A stretch of 32,375 bases of DNA, taken from Aromatoleum toluolicum (GTDB lineage Bacteria; Pseudomonadota; Gammaproteobacteria; Burkholderiales; Rhodocyclaceae). Below the pieces are notes generated by a model that worked only from the letters and a program-made list of their open reading frames with translations, was not told the origin of the DNA and did no database searches. Numbering within the stretch: the stretch's first letter is position 1; every line of letters starts with the position of its first letter. This document shows, piece by piece, positions 22,652 through 30,874 of this stretch. The DNA is taken from NCBI RefSeq assembly GCF_012911005.2, contig NZ_WTVS01000062.1:1-32375 (forward strand), in the 5' to 3' direction. Both the position numbers and the translations under genes were made by a program.

Positions 22652-24145
22652 ATGGAAACCCTCGGACACTACATCGGCGGCACCCGCATCGCCGACAGCC
22701 ACCGCACCCAGCCCGTCTGCAACCCGGCCCTCGGCCACGCCGTGCGCCAGGTCGCGATGGCGTCGAAGGCGACCGTCGAGCAGGCGATCGCCGCCGCGGC
22801 CGCGGCCTTCCCGGCGTGGCGCAAGACGCCGCCGCTCAAGCGCGCACGCGTGCTGTTCAAGTTCAAGGAGTTGCTCGAGCGCAACGCCGACCGCATCGTC
22901 GCGGCGATCGTCGAGGAACACGGCAAGGTGTGGGAGGACGCGCACGGCGAGCTCGCGCGCGGCATCGAGGTCGTCGAATACGCCTGCGGCGCGCCCGAGT
23001 TCCTGAAGGGCGAGCACAGCCGCGACGTCGGCCCGGACATCGATTCGTGGTCGGAATTTCCGCCGCTGGGCGTGGTCGCGGGGATCACGCCGTTCAACTT
23101 CCCGTCCATGGTGCCGATGTGGATGTTCCCGATGGCGATCGCGTGCGGCAACACCTTCGTGCTGAAGCCCTCGGAGAAGGACCCGTCGGCGTCGCTGCTG
23201 CTGGCCGAGCTGCTGACCGAGGCCGGCCTGCCGGCGGGCGTGTTCAACGTCGTCAATGGCGACAAGGAGGCGGTCGATACGCTGCTGACCGACGCGCGCG
23301 TGCAGGCGGTGAGCTTCGTCGGTTCGACGCCGATCGCGGAATACATCTATGCGACCGGCACCGCGCACGGCAAGCGCGTGCAGGCGCTGGGCGGGGCGAA
23401 GAACCACGCGGTGGTGATGCCCGATGCGGACCTCGACAACGCGGTCAACGCGATCATGGGCGCGGCCTACGGCTCCTGCGGCGAGCGCTGCATGGCGATC
23501 TCGGTCGTCGTCGCGGTCGGCGACGCGGTGGGCGACGAACTGGTCGCGCGGCTCAAGCCCAAGGTTGAGGAACTCAGGATCGGCAACGGCAAGGAACGCG
23601 GGCTGGACATGGGCCCGCTGGTGACCGGGGGGCACCGCGACAAGGTGAAGAGTTACATCGACCTCGGCGCCGAGGAAGGGGCACAGCTCGTCGTCGACGG
23701 GCGCACGCTGAAGGTGCCGGGGCACGAGAAAGGCTTCTTCCTTGGCGGCACGCTGCTCGACCACGTGCAGCCGTCGATGCGCGTGTATCGCGAGGAGATC
23801 TTCGGGCCGGTGCTCGCGGTGGTGCGCGTGCGCAGCCTCGACGAGGCGATCCGCCTCATCGACGCACACGAGTTCGGCAACGGCACCTGCGTGTTCACGC
23901 GCGACGGCGCGGTCGCGCGGCATTTCACCGACACCGTGCAGGTCGGCATGGTGGGCGTGAACGTACCATTGCCGGTACCGGTGGCGTGTCAGAGCTTCGG
24001 CGGCTGGAAGCGCTCGCTGTTCGGCGACCTGTACGCCTACGGGCCGGACGCGGTGCGCTTCTACACGCGGCGCAAGACGATGACGCAGCGCTGGGCGGTG
24101 GCCGGCATCGAGAAGGCGCAGTTCGCGTTCCCGAGCAACGGCTGA
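22652..24145 (+). CDS. mmsA: CoA-acylating (methyl)malonate semialdehyde dehydrogenase
   Basis: 497 residues, full length. The aldehyde dehydrogenase fold is clear: [45 protein letters not shown]. The family-specific segment [19 protein letters not shown] has Asn where other ALDHs carry the general-base Glu, and the catalytic cysteine is C280 in [11 protein letters not shown]. The enzyme oxidises malonate or methylmalonate semialdehyde with CoA and NAD, losing CO2, to acetyl- or propionyl-CoA. It lies 29 bases after the aminotransferase in one operon, which completes a beta-alanine to acetyl-CoA path. A strong terminator follows. Confidence 0.95.
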   Translation: METLGHYIGGTRIADSHRTQPVCNPALGHAVRQVAMASKATVEQAIAAAAAAFPAWRKTPPLKRARVLFKFKELLERNADRIVAAIVEEHGKVWEDAHGELARGIEVVEYACGAPEFLKGEHSRDVGPDIDSWSEFPPLGVVAGITPFNFPSMVPMWMFPMAIACGNTFVLKPSEKDPSASLLLAELLTEAGLPAGVFNVVNGDKEAVDTLLTDARVQAVSFVGSTPIAEYIYATGTAHGKRVQALGGAKNHAVVMPDADLDNAVNAIMGAAYGSCGERCMAISVVVAVGDAVGDELVARLKPKVEELRIGNGKERGLDMGPLVTGGHRDKVKSYIDLGAEEGAQLVVDGRTLKVPGHEKGFFLGGTLLDHVQPSMRVYREEIFGPVLAVVRVRSLDEAIRLIDAHEFGNGTCVFTRDGAVARHFTDTVQVGMVGVNVPLPVPVACQSFGGWKRSLFGDLYAYGPDAVRFYTRRKTMTQRWAVAGIEKAQFAFPSNG

Positions 24146-24153
24146 CGCGGCGC

Positions 24154-24200
24154 AAAAAACACGGGCGGCGCCGGAATCGTTGCCGGCGCCGCCCGTTTTT
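24154..24200. terminator. bidirectional terminator between mmsA and the cytochrome gene
   Basis: acgggcggcgccgg (24161-24174) and ccggcgccgcccgt (24183-24196) form a perfect 14-base stem with an 8-base loop. ttttt follows on the plus strand and an A-run (24154-24159) precedes it, giving a T-run on the minus strand. It therefore ends both convergent transcripts. Confidence 0.92.
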
Positions 24201-24219
24201 CTCGCAGCCGTGCTGCGCG

Positions 24220-24741
24220 TCAGCGGCGCTTGTAGCCGGTGACCATCGCGCGCACGAGGTTCTCGCGGTGGCGCACGCTTTCGAAGATCGCCGCCGCGAC
24301 GTGCACGGCGACCGCCAGCAAGGTGATATTGACGGCGCCCTCGTGCAGTTCCTCGAGGACCTCGCTGCCCCAGCCCCAGTCGGTGGTCATCAGCCAGCCG
24401 GTGGCACCGATCAGTGCGACCATCGCCATCAGCAGCAGGATCATCACCGCCGCGGCCGGGTTGTGGCCGACGTGGCGCGGCTCGCGCCCCCGCAGCAGCT
24501 TGCCGACATAATCGCGCAGCACCACGGCGCGCGGCACGAAGTCCGCGAAGCGCGCGTGCGGGCTGCCGACGAAGCCCCACGCGATGCGGAAGGCGAGCAG
24601 GCCGAGGGCGACGTAGCCGGCCCAGCGGTGCGGCGCCTCGGCGTCCTCCGACGTGAGCCAGGCGGTGGCGAACATCGCCACCAGCCCCCAGTGGAACACG
24701 CGCACGGGAAGGTCCCAGACGCGGATACGTTCGCTGCTCAT
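24220..24741 (-). CDS. cytochrome b561-type membrane protein
   Basis: 173 residues from the ATG at 24741; a longer open frame upstream overlaps the PepSY gene in another frame and is rejected. It has four transmembrane helices and the cytochrome b (Ni/Fe-hydrogenase b-subunit/b561 group) pattern: RVWDLPVRVFHWGLVAMF, then HRWAGYVALGLLAFRIAWGFVG, a third helix with MILLLMAMVALIGATGWLM, and LHEGAVNITLLAVAVHVAAAIFE. Histidines in helices 1, 2 and 4 are heme ligand candidates. It probably moves electrons between the quinone pool and a periplasmic partner. It follows the PepSY-protein gene by 23 bases in one operon. Confidence 0.9.
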   Translation of the reverse strand: MSSERIRVWDLPVRVFHWGLVAMFATAWLTSEDAEAPHRWAGYVALGLLAFRIAWGFVGSPHARFADFVPRAVVLRDYVGKLLRGREPRHVGHNPAAAVMILLLMAMVALIGATGWLMTTDWGWGSEVLEELHEGAVNITLLAVAVHVAAAIFESVRHRENLVRAMVTGYKRR

Positions 24742-24764
24742 GGCCGACTCCCGCGCTGCGCGCG

Positions 24765-25037
24765 TCAGCCCTGCTTGGCCTTCACGACGTTGCCGTCGAC
24801 CGGGTTGAAGTACACCTCGGCCTTCTTCCCGTCTTTGTCCTTGCCATAGATCTCGTAGCAGTTGCCGGACGTGACCTTGAACTTGTCGATCGTATAGCCG
24901 TCGGTGGCGATCTTCTGCTTCATCGCGTCTTCGGTGAGCCAGGACGACTTCGGCGCCTCGGTGCATTGCGGGCCGGCGAAGGCGGCGGTGCCGATGCTGA
25001 GGGTCATGGCAGCGGTGACGAGGTGATGAACTTTCAT
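24765..25037 (-). CDS. periplasmic PepSY-domain protein
   Basis: 90 residues from the ATG at 25037, with caggag upstream; the open frame continues ten codons further without a ribosome site. Residues 1-21 are a signal peptide (HHLVTAAMTLSIGTAAFA). The mature domain is PepSY_2-like: WLTEDAMKQKIATDGYTIDKFKVTSGNCYEIYGKDKDGKKAEVYFNPVDGNVVKAK. Two cysteines (in GPQCTEA and GNCYEIY) may form a disulfide. Such proteins commonly sit beside cytochrome b561 genes in proteobacteria; a role in ligand or metal binding for the cytochrome is inference. Confidence 0.9.
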   Translation of the reverse strand: MKVHHLVTAAMTLSIGTAAFAGPQCTEAPKSSWLTEDAMKQKIATDGYTIDKFKVTSGNCYEIYGKDKDGKKAEVYFNPVDGNVVKAKQG

Positions 25038-25104
25038 GCGTGAACTCCTGGAAAATTTGAAAGGCATGTCGATATGACACGGCAGTCATTTTCGTGGCCG
25101 GCAT

Positions 25105-25121
25105 GTGAACGTTCCGTGAAC
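25105..25121 (-). promoter_or_regulatory. 11-bp spaced GTTCAC direct repeats upstream of the PepSY operon
   Basis: On the minus strand GTTCAC occurs twice (25116-25121 and 25105-25110), with start points 11 bases apart, and a related ttgaac lies just upstream at 25127-25132. Eleven-base spaced direct repeats are the usual binding pattern of OmpR-type response regulators. They lie 68 bases before the PepSY start. Confidence 0.4.
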
Positions 25122-25180
25122 AGGGGTTCAAGATTCCGTCCGGCAAGTGTTACAGCTCGCTTCACCGTGGCATGTTGCGC

Positions 25181-25203
25181 GCAAGGCGACCGTTGCGCCT
25201 TGC
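25181..25203. other. hairpin upstream of the macrodomain gene
   Basis: gcaaggcg (25181-25188) and cgccttgc (25196-25203) form a perfect 8-base stem with a 7-base loop, 66 bases before the macrodomain start. It could be an operator or leader structure. The rest of the 25038-25269 gap shows divergent promoter DNA only. Confidence 0.35.
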
Positions 25204-25269
25204 AGTCGGTGCCGGGCGGAAGCTAGGCTTGGCTCATCACCGCCCCGCCGGAATGACAGGAGACCGACC

Positions 25270-25788
25270 ATGACCGCCACCCTCCGTGCGCTGCAGGGCG
25301 ACATCACGACCCTGCGCGTCGATGCCATCGTCAACGCCGCGAACGCCTCGCTGCTGGGTGGAGGCGGCGTGGACGGGGCGATCCACCGCGCGGCGGGGCC
25401 GGAACTGCTGAACGAATGCCGCGGGCTGGGCGGCTGCCCGACCGGCGAGGCGAAGCTGACGCAGGGCTACCGCCTGCCGGCGCGCTTCGTGATCCACACC
25501 GTGGGCCCGGTGTGGCATGGCGGCACGCACGGCGAGGCGGCGCTGCTGGCGTCGTGCTACCGGCGCGCGCTCGACGTGGCGGCGGCGAACGGCGCGGGGA
25601 CGGTGGCGTTTCCGGGCATCAGCACCGGCGTCTATGGCTACCCGAAGGACGAGGCGGCGCGCATCGCGGTGGCGAGCGTGCGCGCGGGCGTCGCTGCCTT
25701 GCCGACGATCACCGACGTGATCTTCTGCTGCTTCTCGGCGGGCGACCTCGCGCTGTACGAGGCGCTGCTCGGCGCCCCGGCCGCGTGA
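25270..25788 (+). CDS. macrodomain protein (ADP-ribose / O-acetyl-ADP-ribose hydrolase type)
   Basis: 172 residues, essentially one macrodomain. [43 protein letters not shown] binds ADP-ribose, and [22 protein letters not shown] is the second phosphate-binding loop. This matches the MacroD/YmdB group, which deacetylates O-acetyl-ADP-ribose and removes mono-ADP-ribose from proteins. The ATG at 25270 has caggaga upstream. It is a single gene, convergent with the small membrane protein gene at 25800. Confidence 0.93.
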   Translation: MTATLRALQGDITTLRVDAIVNAANASLLGGGGVDGAIHRAAGPELLNECRGLGGCPTGEAKLTQGYRLPARFVIHTVGPVWHGGTHGEAALLASCYRRALDVAAANGAGTVAFPGISTGVYGYPKDEAARIAVASVRAGVAALPTITDVIFCCFSAGDLALYEALLGAPAA

Positions 25789-25799
25789 GGCGCGCCCGC

Positions 25800-25973
25800 C
25801 TACAGGATCTTCAGCTCGCCATGGCTCCCGCGACGCCCTTTCTTGCCGCCACGGCGCTCGACCGCGTCCTTGAGCAGGCTGACGAAGGCGATCACGAAGG
25901 GCAGCGCGAGCAGGAAGGCGAAGCTCGCGGGCAGGGTCTCGAACCACTGCAGGATTTCGTCGAACGTGCTCAT
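25800..25973 (-). CDS. 57-residue membrane microprotein after the antiporter
   Basis: 57 residues, MSTFDEILQWFETLPASFAF onward, with one transmembrane helix (about 14-37, LPASFAFLLALPFVIAFVSLLKD) and a basic tail (ERRGGKKGRRGSHGELK). It starts 11 bases after the antiporter stop, so it is the last gene of that operon. The arrangement suggests a small accessory or regulatory subunit of the transporter. No family is recognised. Confidence 0.75.
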   Translation of the reverse strand: MSTFDEILQWFETLPASFAFLLALPFVIAFVSLLKDAVERRGGKKGRRGSHGELKIL

Positions 25974-25984
25974 GGCGGTCTTCC

Positions 25985-27244
25985 TTACAGGACCTGGAAG
26001 GCGACGATCGCGACCAGGGTCGGCGGCAGCGCGGACAGCAGCAGGCCGATCGGGTGGATCGCCTCGTCGGGGAAATGCCCGCGCAGGATCGCGAAACCCG
26101 CCGGGTTGGGCGCGTTGGCGATGATCGTTAGGCCGCCGCCGGTCACCGCGCCGGCCACCAGCGCGTACTTGAATTCCGGCGACAGGCCCTGCACCAGCGA
26201 GCCGAGGTAGGTGAGCGCGGCGTTGTCGGTGAAGGCGGTCAATGCGGTCGCGCCAAAGTACACGGTCGTCGCGTCCATGCCCGTGAGCACGGGCTGCAGC
26301 CACCACTGCTGCTGTCCGCCGAGCACGACCAACCCCGCGAGGAAGAAGGCGACGAGCAGGCCTTCGCGCAGGATCAGGCGATCCTGATAGCGCTTGTAGG
26401 CGGTCGCGAAGCCGAGGAAGAACAGCAGCAGGCCCATGAACACCGCGGGGTGGTGGGCGAAGGCGACGACGCCGGCGAGGAACAGCAGGTGGATCACGAC
26501 CATGAGCCCCGGCATGCGCTCGCCGCTCTTCGCAGTGCCGGTGTCGAGCGCGGCGAGTTCCGGGCGGAACACCATCGTGACCACGATGGCGTTGAAGACG
26601 ACCGCGATCAGCGCCTTCCAGCCGAAGGTCGCGATCATGAACCAGATGTCCCAGCCCCAGGTGCCGGCCACCATCAGCACCGGCGGCGCGGCGAAGGGCG
26701 TGAGGGTGCCACCGATCGAGATGTTGACGAACAGCGTGCCGATCGTCGCGTACTTGAGGCGGTTGGAGATGCCGTGGGCGAAGAACTTGTCGCGCAGGAT
26801 CAGCGCCGCGAGCGTCATCGCCGCCGGTTCGGTGATGAAGGAACCGAGCAGCGGCACCATCGCCATCGTGATGAAGTAGAACGCGACGTTCTGGTGCATC
26901 GGCAGGAAGTTCGCCGCCATGCGCACGAGCGCGAGCGCGAAACGCAGGATCGGGCGGCTGCCGGCGATCACCATGATCGCGAACACGAACATCGGCTCGG
27001 TGAAGTTGCGGCTGTCGAGGTAGGCGATCGCGTCGGCGCGCCCGGCGAGCACGCCCATCGCGACGATCAGCACCATCGCCCAGAAGCCGAACACGACCTC
27101 GACTTCGCCGAGCAGGTGGAACACGCCGGCATGCGCCGGATGGCGGTGCGCCAGCTGCTCGAAGAACTTGGTCGAGAAGGTGTGGATGATGGCCAGTGCG
27201 AACAGGCCGGCAGCCAGCATCTGTACGGGTGTCGCCTCGCTCAT
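25985..27244 (-). CDS. putative Na+/H+ antiporter (Na_H_antiport_3 type)
   Basis: 419 residues with about 11-12 transmembrane segments and no signal peptide. Conserved-looking features include the HTFSTKFFEQLAHRHPAHAG start, SFITEPAAMTLAALIL, FVNISIGGTLTPFAAPPVLMVA, ALTAFTDNAALTYLGSLVQG and AVTGGGLTIIANAPNPAGF. The polar helix breaks (TEPA, NISIGGTLT, TDNAA, NAPNPAG) resemble ion-transporter (IT) superfamily proteins related to NhaD/ArsB. I recognise the putative Na+/H+ antiporter family PF07399; the transported ion is not shown. It overlaps the upstream small gene by 4 bases and is followed by a second small membrane protein. Confidence 0.87.
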   Translation of the reverse strand: MSEATPVQMLAAGLFALAIIHTFSTKFFEQLAHRHPAHAGVFHLLGEVEVVFGFWAMVLIVAMGVLAGRADAIAYLDSRNFTEPMFVFAIMVIAGSRPILRFALALVRMAANFLPMHQNVAFYFITMAMVPLLGSFITEPAAMTLAALILRDKFFAHGISNRLKYATIGTLFVNISIGGTLTPFAAPPVLMVAGTWGWDIWFMIATFGWKALIAVVFNAIVVTMVFRPELAALDTGTAKSGERMPGLMVVIHLLFLAGVVAFAHHPAVFMGLLLFFLGFATAYKRYQDRLILREGLLVAFFLAGLVVLGGQQQWWLQPVLTGMDATTVYFGATALTAFTDNAALTYLGSLVQGLSPEFKYALVAGAVTGGGLTIIANAPNPAGFAILRGHFPDEAIHPIGLLLSALPPTLVAIVAFQVL

Positions 27245-27567
27245 TGCTCTCGTGCTCCCCTTTGTGGGTGTTGTGTGAGGTAGTGCTGCAGGCCGCGCCG
27301 CGTGCGCCGGACGAAGAAGGGGCCGGCAAGCACCGCCAGCAGCGGAACGGCAAGAAGGAAGTTGGCTAGGAAGGCCTCGATCCGGTGCGAGAACCCGTCG
27401 AACACCCCATAGCGCGTGGCGCCCGCGGTCAGCGCGAGGCCGAGCGCGATCGCGGCGAGCTCGAGGCCGTCGAACGGGGTCGCACGCGCACCGCCCAGGG
27501 CAGCGTCACGCTCGCGCAGCGGGATGCGGTTGAGCTCCGGGTAGATCAGGAGCCAGAATTTCGCCAT
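27241..27567 (-). CDS. small membrane protein, first gene of the antiporter operon
   Basis: 108 residues from the ATG at 27567, with taggagg 9 bases upstream. It begins MAKFWLLIYPELNRIPLRER and has two hydrophobic helices (about 36-52 and 64-86: LELAAIALGLALTAGAT and ANFLLAVPLLAVLAGPFFV), then a basic tail (RRTRRGLQHYLTQHPQRGAREQ). Its stop codon overlaps the antiporter start (ATGA), so translation is coupled. No family is recognised. It is likely an accessory subunit or assembly factor of the antiporter. Confidence 0.8.
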   Translation of the reverse strand: MAKFWLLIYPELNRIPLRERDAALGGARATPFDGLELAAIALGLALTAGATRYGVFDGFSHRIEAFLANFLLAVPLLAVLAGPFFVRRTRRGLQHYLTQHPQRGAREQ

Positions 27568-27601
27568 CGGGAAAAACCTCCTACGCCCCGAGATTAGCGG
27601 G

Positions 27602-27654
27602 CGGGAGACTTCCCGGAAATTGGACAGGTCGCGTACGCGGATCGGCGTATCCGC
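27602..27654. promoter_or_regulatory. nested dyads upstream of the antiporter operon
   Basis: cggga/tcccg (27602-27615) forms one dyad. A nested pair follows: tacgc/gcgta (27634-27638 and 27645-27649) and gcggat/atccgc (27637-27642 and 27649-27654). These lie 35-87 bases before the first antiporter-operon gene and just after the response regulator gene. They are candidate binding sites for that regulator. Confidence 0.4.
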
Positions 27655-27683
27655 ACACCGCCCGCGCGCCTGAAATGCTGGGG

Positions 27684-28316
27684 TCAGCCCTCGCGGCAGG
27701 CGGCGATCAGGGCGGCGAGCGACCCGGCGTCCATCTTCTGCATCACGCGCCCGCGGTGCACCTGCGCGGTGCGATGGCTGATGCCCAGGCGAGCGGCGAT
27801 CTCGTGGTTCGACAGGCCCTGCACCATCAGGTCGCAGACTTCGCACTCGCGCTCGGTCAGCGAGGCGAGCCGCCCGCTGACCGTGTGTTCGCGCCGCACC
27901 GCGGCGAGGCGTTCGCGTTCGCGCGCGAAGGCCTGCTCGATCGCGGCGAAGAGGTCGGCATCGTCGAAGGGCTTCTCCAAGAAATCGATCGCCGCCTGGC
28001 GGAAGGCCTGGCGCGCGGCAGCCGCATCGCCGTGCGCACTCATCACGACGAAGGGCAGCGGCATGCCGCGTTCGCCGGCGACGCGCTGCAGATCGAGGCC
28101 GGACAGGCCGGGCATGCGGATGTCGGTGAGCACGCAGCCGGCCCACGCGTCGCCGCCCTCGCCTGCCGCGTGCAGGAAGGCGTCGGCGCTGTCGAACACG
28201 CGCGTCGCGTAGCCGCGGATGCCCAGCAGCAACGACAGGGAGTCGCGCACCGAGGCGTCATCGTCGATGAGGAACACGCACAGGCGTTCGTCGCGCAGGT
28301 GTTCGTCGTTATCCAT
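27684..28316 (-). CDS. FixJ/NarL-type response regulator
   Basis: 210 residues. A REC domain covers about 10-130: VFLIDDDASVRDSL, phosphoacceptor D65 in CVLTDIRMPGLSGLDL, FVVMSAHGD, and K115 in DFLEKPFDD. A LuxR-type helix-turn-helix covers about 148-206: LASLTERECEVCDLMVQGLSNHEIAARLGISHRTAQVHRGRVMQKM. It starts 2 bases after the histidine kinase stop, so both are co-translated partners. It should bind DNA when phosphorylated; the antiporter operon directly downstream, with dyads in its promoter, is a plausible target. Confidence 0.92.
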   Translation of the reverse strand: MDNDEHLRDERLCVFLIDDDASVRDSLSLLLGIRGYATRVFDSADAFLHAAGEGGDAWAGCVLTDIRMPGLSGLDLQRVAGERGMPLPFVVMSAHGDAAAARQAFRQAAIDFLEKPFDDADLFAAIEQAFARERERLAAVRREHTVSGRLASLTERECEVCDLMVQGLSNHEIAARLGISHRTAQVHRGRVMQKMDAGSLAALIAACREG

Positions 28317-28318
28317 GC

Positions 28319-29914
28319 TCAGCTCTTCAGTCGGGGCAGCGTGAAATGGACGCGGCCGCCCGGCCCCGGCTCCGCGACCAGGCGTCCGCCGTGCGACTCG
28401 ATGATCGCGCGGCTCATCGGCAGGCCCACGCCCATGCCATTGGCCTTGTCGGAGGCGAAGGGCTCGAACACGCTCAGCACCCGGTCCGGAGGGATGCCGG
28501 GTCCGGTATCCTCGACATCTACGCGCAATTCGTCCTCGTCCGCGCGCAGCCGCAGGCTGATCGTGCCGTCCGGCAGGCCCGCCAGCGCGTCTACGGCATT
28601 CTGCAGCAGGTTGCGCAGCACGAGTTCGATCTGCACGCGATCGGCCAGCACCAGCGCGGGCACCGCGAGCCGATCGAGGCGGAAGTCGATGCGGCTCGCA
28701 TGGCTGCGGATGGCATCGAGCATCGCGACCGCGACGGCGCCGATATCGACCGTCTCGCGCGCTTCGACGCCGCCCTTGAAGAGATCGCGCAGGCGGCGGA
28801 TCACGTCGCCCGCACGGCGCGCTTCGGCGCAGATGCGGTCGAGCGTGTCGGGCAGGCTCGCGTGTGCGGCCGACGAATCGGACTGCAGGATTAGCTGGCA
28901 GGCGCGCGCATAGTTGTTCAGCGCCGTCAGCGGCTGGTTGAGCTCGTGCGTGATCGCTGCGGCCATCTCGCCGGCGGCGGCGAGCTTGAGGGTGCGGCGC
29001 AGGTCGTCGGAGATGCGCTGGCGCTCGTCCACCGTCACGGCAACGAAAAAGCCGGTCATCGCAAGCGCCAGCAGCAGGGCCTGCAGCTCGAACACACCCA
29101 GCGAGCTGATGCCCGACGCTTCCATGACGATGATCACGCCGACCTGCAGCAGGATGATCGCCGGTGCCGTGCCGGCCATGCCGTGGCGCGCGGCGATCCA
29201 CACCAGCGGCAGGAAGAGGACGTAGAAATAGTTGAAGCGCTGGGCGTCCGGCAGCGCGAACACGATCCACAGGCTCGCGAGGATCGCGCCCAGCTGCAGC
29301 ACCACCTCGCGGTTGCGCAGCAGTAGCGCGACCTGCGCGCGGCGCGAGGCGTCGAGCATCATCAGGATCAGCGGCAGGGACACGACGATGCCCACCGTGT
29401 CGCCGATCCAGAAGCGCAGCCACGCCTCGGCCATGCCGCCGGAAGTGCCACTGAGGAGCGCGACCGCGGCGACGTACGCCGCGCCGATCAGCAAGCTGCC
29501 GCCGGCGACGACGGCAAACAGGCGCAACACGTCGCTGCGCTGGCGCAGGGACACGGTGACGTGCAGGCGGCCTTGCAGCGTCGCCGCGATCGCCGCGTAG
29601 CCGAGCGAGAGCACCAGCGCGATCACGAAGGCCGCAACGGGCGAGGCGACGTCGCGGATCGTCATTTCCGCGACCACCACCGTCACGAGCACGGCCCACA
29701 GCCAGCGCCACCCGAGCACCATCAGGAAGGCGATCGCGAGGCTGGGCTGCGGGTTCCACGGCGTGACCTTGAAGTCCGCCATCGGGTACAGGTAGCTCGC
29801 GCGGTCGAGCAGCAGGTAGGCGATGCCGAAGGCCAGCGCCAGCAGCCACGGATGGCGCACCGCGCCGACCGGTGGCAGCGCCTCGGGGACGCCGCCGAAG
29901 CGGGACCGGAACAT
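28319..29914 (-). CDS. MASE1-type sensor histidine kinase
   Basis: 531 residues. About 20-295 is a multi-helix membrane sensor (MASE1-like, 8-10 hydrophobic segments such as WLLALAFGIAYLLLDRASYLYP and FYVLFLPLVWIAARHGM). There is no PAS or heme domain. A FixL-type HisKA carries His323 in GEMAAAITHELNQPLTALNNYA. The ATPase domain has the N box RNLLQNAVDAL (434-444), DTGPGI (469-474) and GMGVGL (493-498). The signal is unknown. It begins 1 base after the LysR stop and ends 2 bases before the response regulator start, so LysR, kinase and regulator are one translational unit. Confidence 0.92.
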   Translation of the reverse strand: MFRSRFGGVPEALPPVGAVRHPWLLALAFGIAYLLLDRASYLYPMADFKVTPWNPQPSLAIAFLMVLGWRWLWAVLVTVVVAEMTIRDVASPVAAFVIALVLSLGYAAIAATLQGRLHVTVSLRQRSDVLRLFAVVAGGSLLIGAAYVAAVALLSGTSGGMAEAWLRFWIGDTVGIVVSLPLILMMLDASRRAQVALLLRNREVVLQLGAILASLWIVFALPDAQRFNYFYVLFLPLVWIAARHGMAGTAPAIILLQVGVIIVMEASGISSLGVFELQALLLALAMTGFFVAVTVDERQRISDDLRRTLKLAAAGEMAAAITHELNQPLTALNNYARACQLILQSDSSAAHASLPDTLDRICAEARRAGDVIRRLRDLFKGGVEARETVDIGAVAVAMLDAIRSHASRIDFRLDRLAVPALVLADRVQIELVLRNLLQNAVDALAGLPDGTISLRLRADEDELRVDVEDTGPGIPPDRVLSVFEPFASDKANGMGVGLPMSRAIIESHGGRLVAEPGPGGRVHFTLPRLKS

Positions 29915-29915
29915 C

Positions 29916-30773
29916 TCAGGCGCGCCCGATCAGGTCTGCGAGCGCACGCACCGTCGGCCCCGGCGTGCCGCTGCGATGGATCAGCACCGTGCGCGCCAGC
30001 GCGAACGCGGGCGGCAGCACATGGATCGACACGCTGTCCTCGACCGGCAGCATCGCCAGCAGGCTGCGCGGCACCAGCGCGACGCCCATGCCGGACGCGA
30101 CGCAGCCGATCATCGCGTGGTAGGACGAGAGCTCGACAACGCGCTCGGGCACGACTTCGCCCGATGCGAGCCACGCCTGCAGGCGCTGGCGATAGGCGCA
30201 GCCGGGTTCGAAGGTGAGCAGCGTGCGCGCGCGCAGGTCGCGCGGCGACGCGATCGCCGGATGGCCTGCGGGCGCGACGAGCACGAGTTCCTCGTCGAAG
30301 GCCGGCACGCTCGTGACGCGCGCGTCCTCGACCGGGCCGCTGACGAGCGCGCATTCGAGCCGGCCGTCGATGACCTCGGCGATCAGCGGGCCGGTCGGGC
30401 CGGTGCGCAGTTCCAGCTGCACCTCCGGGTACTGCGCGTGGAAGCGCGCGAGCAGCGCCGGCAGGCGAGCGGCCGCGGTGCTCTCCATCGAGCCGAAACG
30501 CAGCCGGCCGCGCGGCGTGCCGTCGCTCACCGCGGCGCGCGCCTCGTCGGCGAGCGCGAGCAGGCGGTCGGCGTAGTCGAGCAGCACGCGCCCGGAGGGC
30601 GACACGATCAGGCGCCGCCCCTCGCGGATGAAGAGCTCGACGCCCAGCTTGTCCTCGAGCTGACGGATGCGCGTCGTGACGTTGGACTGCACGCGATGCA
30701 GCTTCTCGGCCGCGCGCGTGATGCCGCCCTCGCGTACGACGGTGCGGAAGATGGTCAGGTCGTCGAGATCCAT
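29916..30773 (-). CDS. LysR-family regulator, first gene of the sensor operon
   Basis: 285 residues. The N-terminal DNA-binding domain (1-62) reads MDLDDLTIFRTVVREGGITRAAEKLHRVQSNVTTRIRQLEDKLGVELFIREGRRLIVSPSG. The effector domain follows (GRLRFGSMESTAAARLPALLARFHAQYPEVQLELRTG, IGCVASGMGVALVPRSLL). It is divergent from the EamA permease gene, which is its likely target, in the manner of LysR/EamA pairs. It also leads the transcript for the histidine kinase and response regulator. Fusion of a LysR gene to a two-component operon is unusual. Confidence 0.9.
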   Translation of the reverse strand: MDLDDLTIFRTVVREGGITRAAEKLHRVQSNVTTRIRQLEDKLGVELFIREGRRLIVSPSGRVLLDYADRLLALADEARAAVSDGTPRGRLRFGSMESTAAARLPALLARFHAQYPEVQLELRTGPTGPLIAEVIDGRLECALVSGPVEDARVTSVPAFDEELVLVAPAGHPAIASPRDLRARTLLTFEPGCAYRQRLQAWLASGEVVPERVVELSSYHAMIGCVASGMGVALVPRSLLAMLPVEDSVSIHVLPPAFALARTVLIHRSGTPGPTVRALADLIGRA

Positions 30774-30812
30774 CGTTCTCTCTCAGGAATGCTTCGAATC
30801 AGAATTATTCAT

Positions 30813-30841
30813 TTTACGCGAACATTGTCCAGCCTTATCGT
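30813..30841 (+). promoter_or_regulatory. candidate promoter of the EamA permease gene
   Basis: TTTACG (30813-30818), 17 bases, TATCGT (30836-30841) sits 34 bases before the start codon. On the minus strand TGGACA with an 18-base spacer to TAATTC is a matching candidate for the LysR gene. The gap is AT-rich compared with its neighbours. Confidence 0.4.
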
Positions 30842-30874
30842 GGCAGCCGTACCAACAGCATTCGGGAGCAAACG

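Noticed and set aside
22307-24580. 757-residue open frame antisense to mmsA, entering the cytochrome region
   Set aside because: It is antisense to well-conserved mmsA and aminotransferase sequence, is His/Arg/Asp-rich and shows no recognisable domain.
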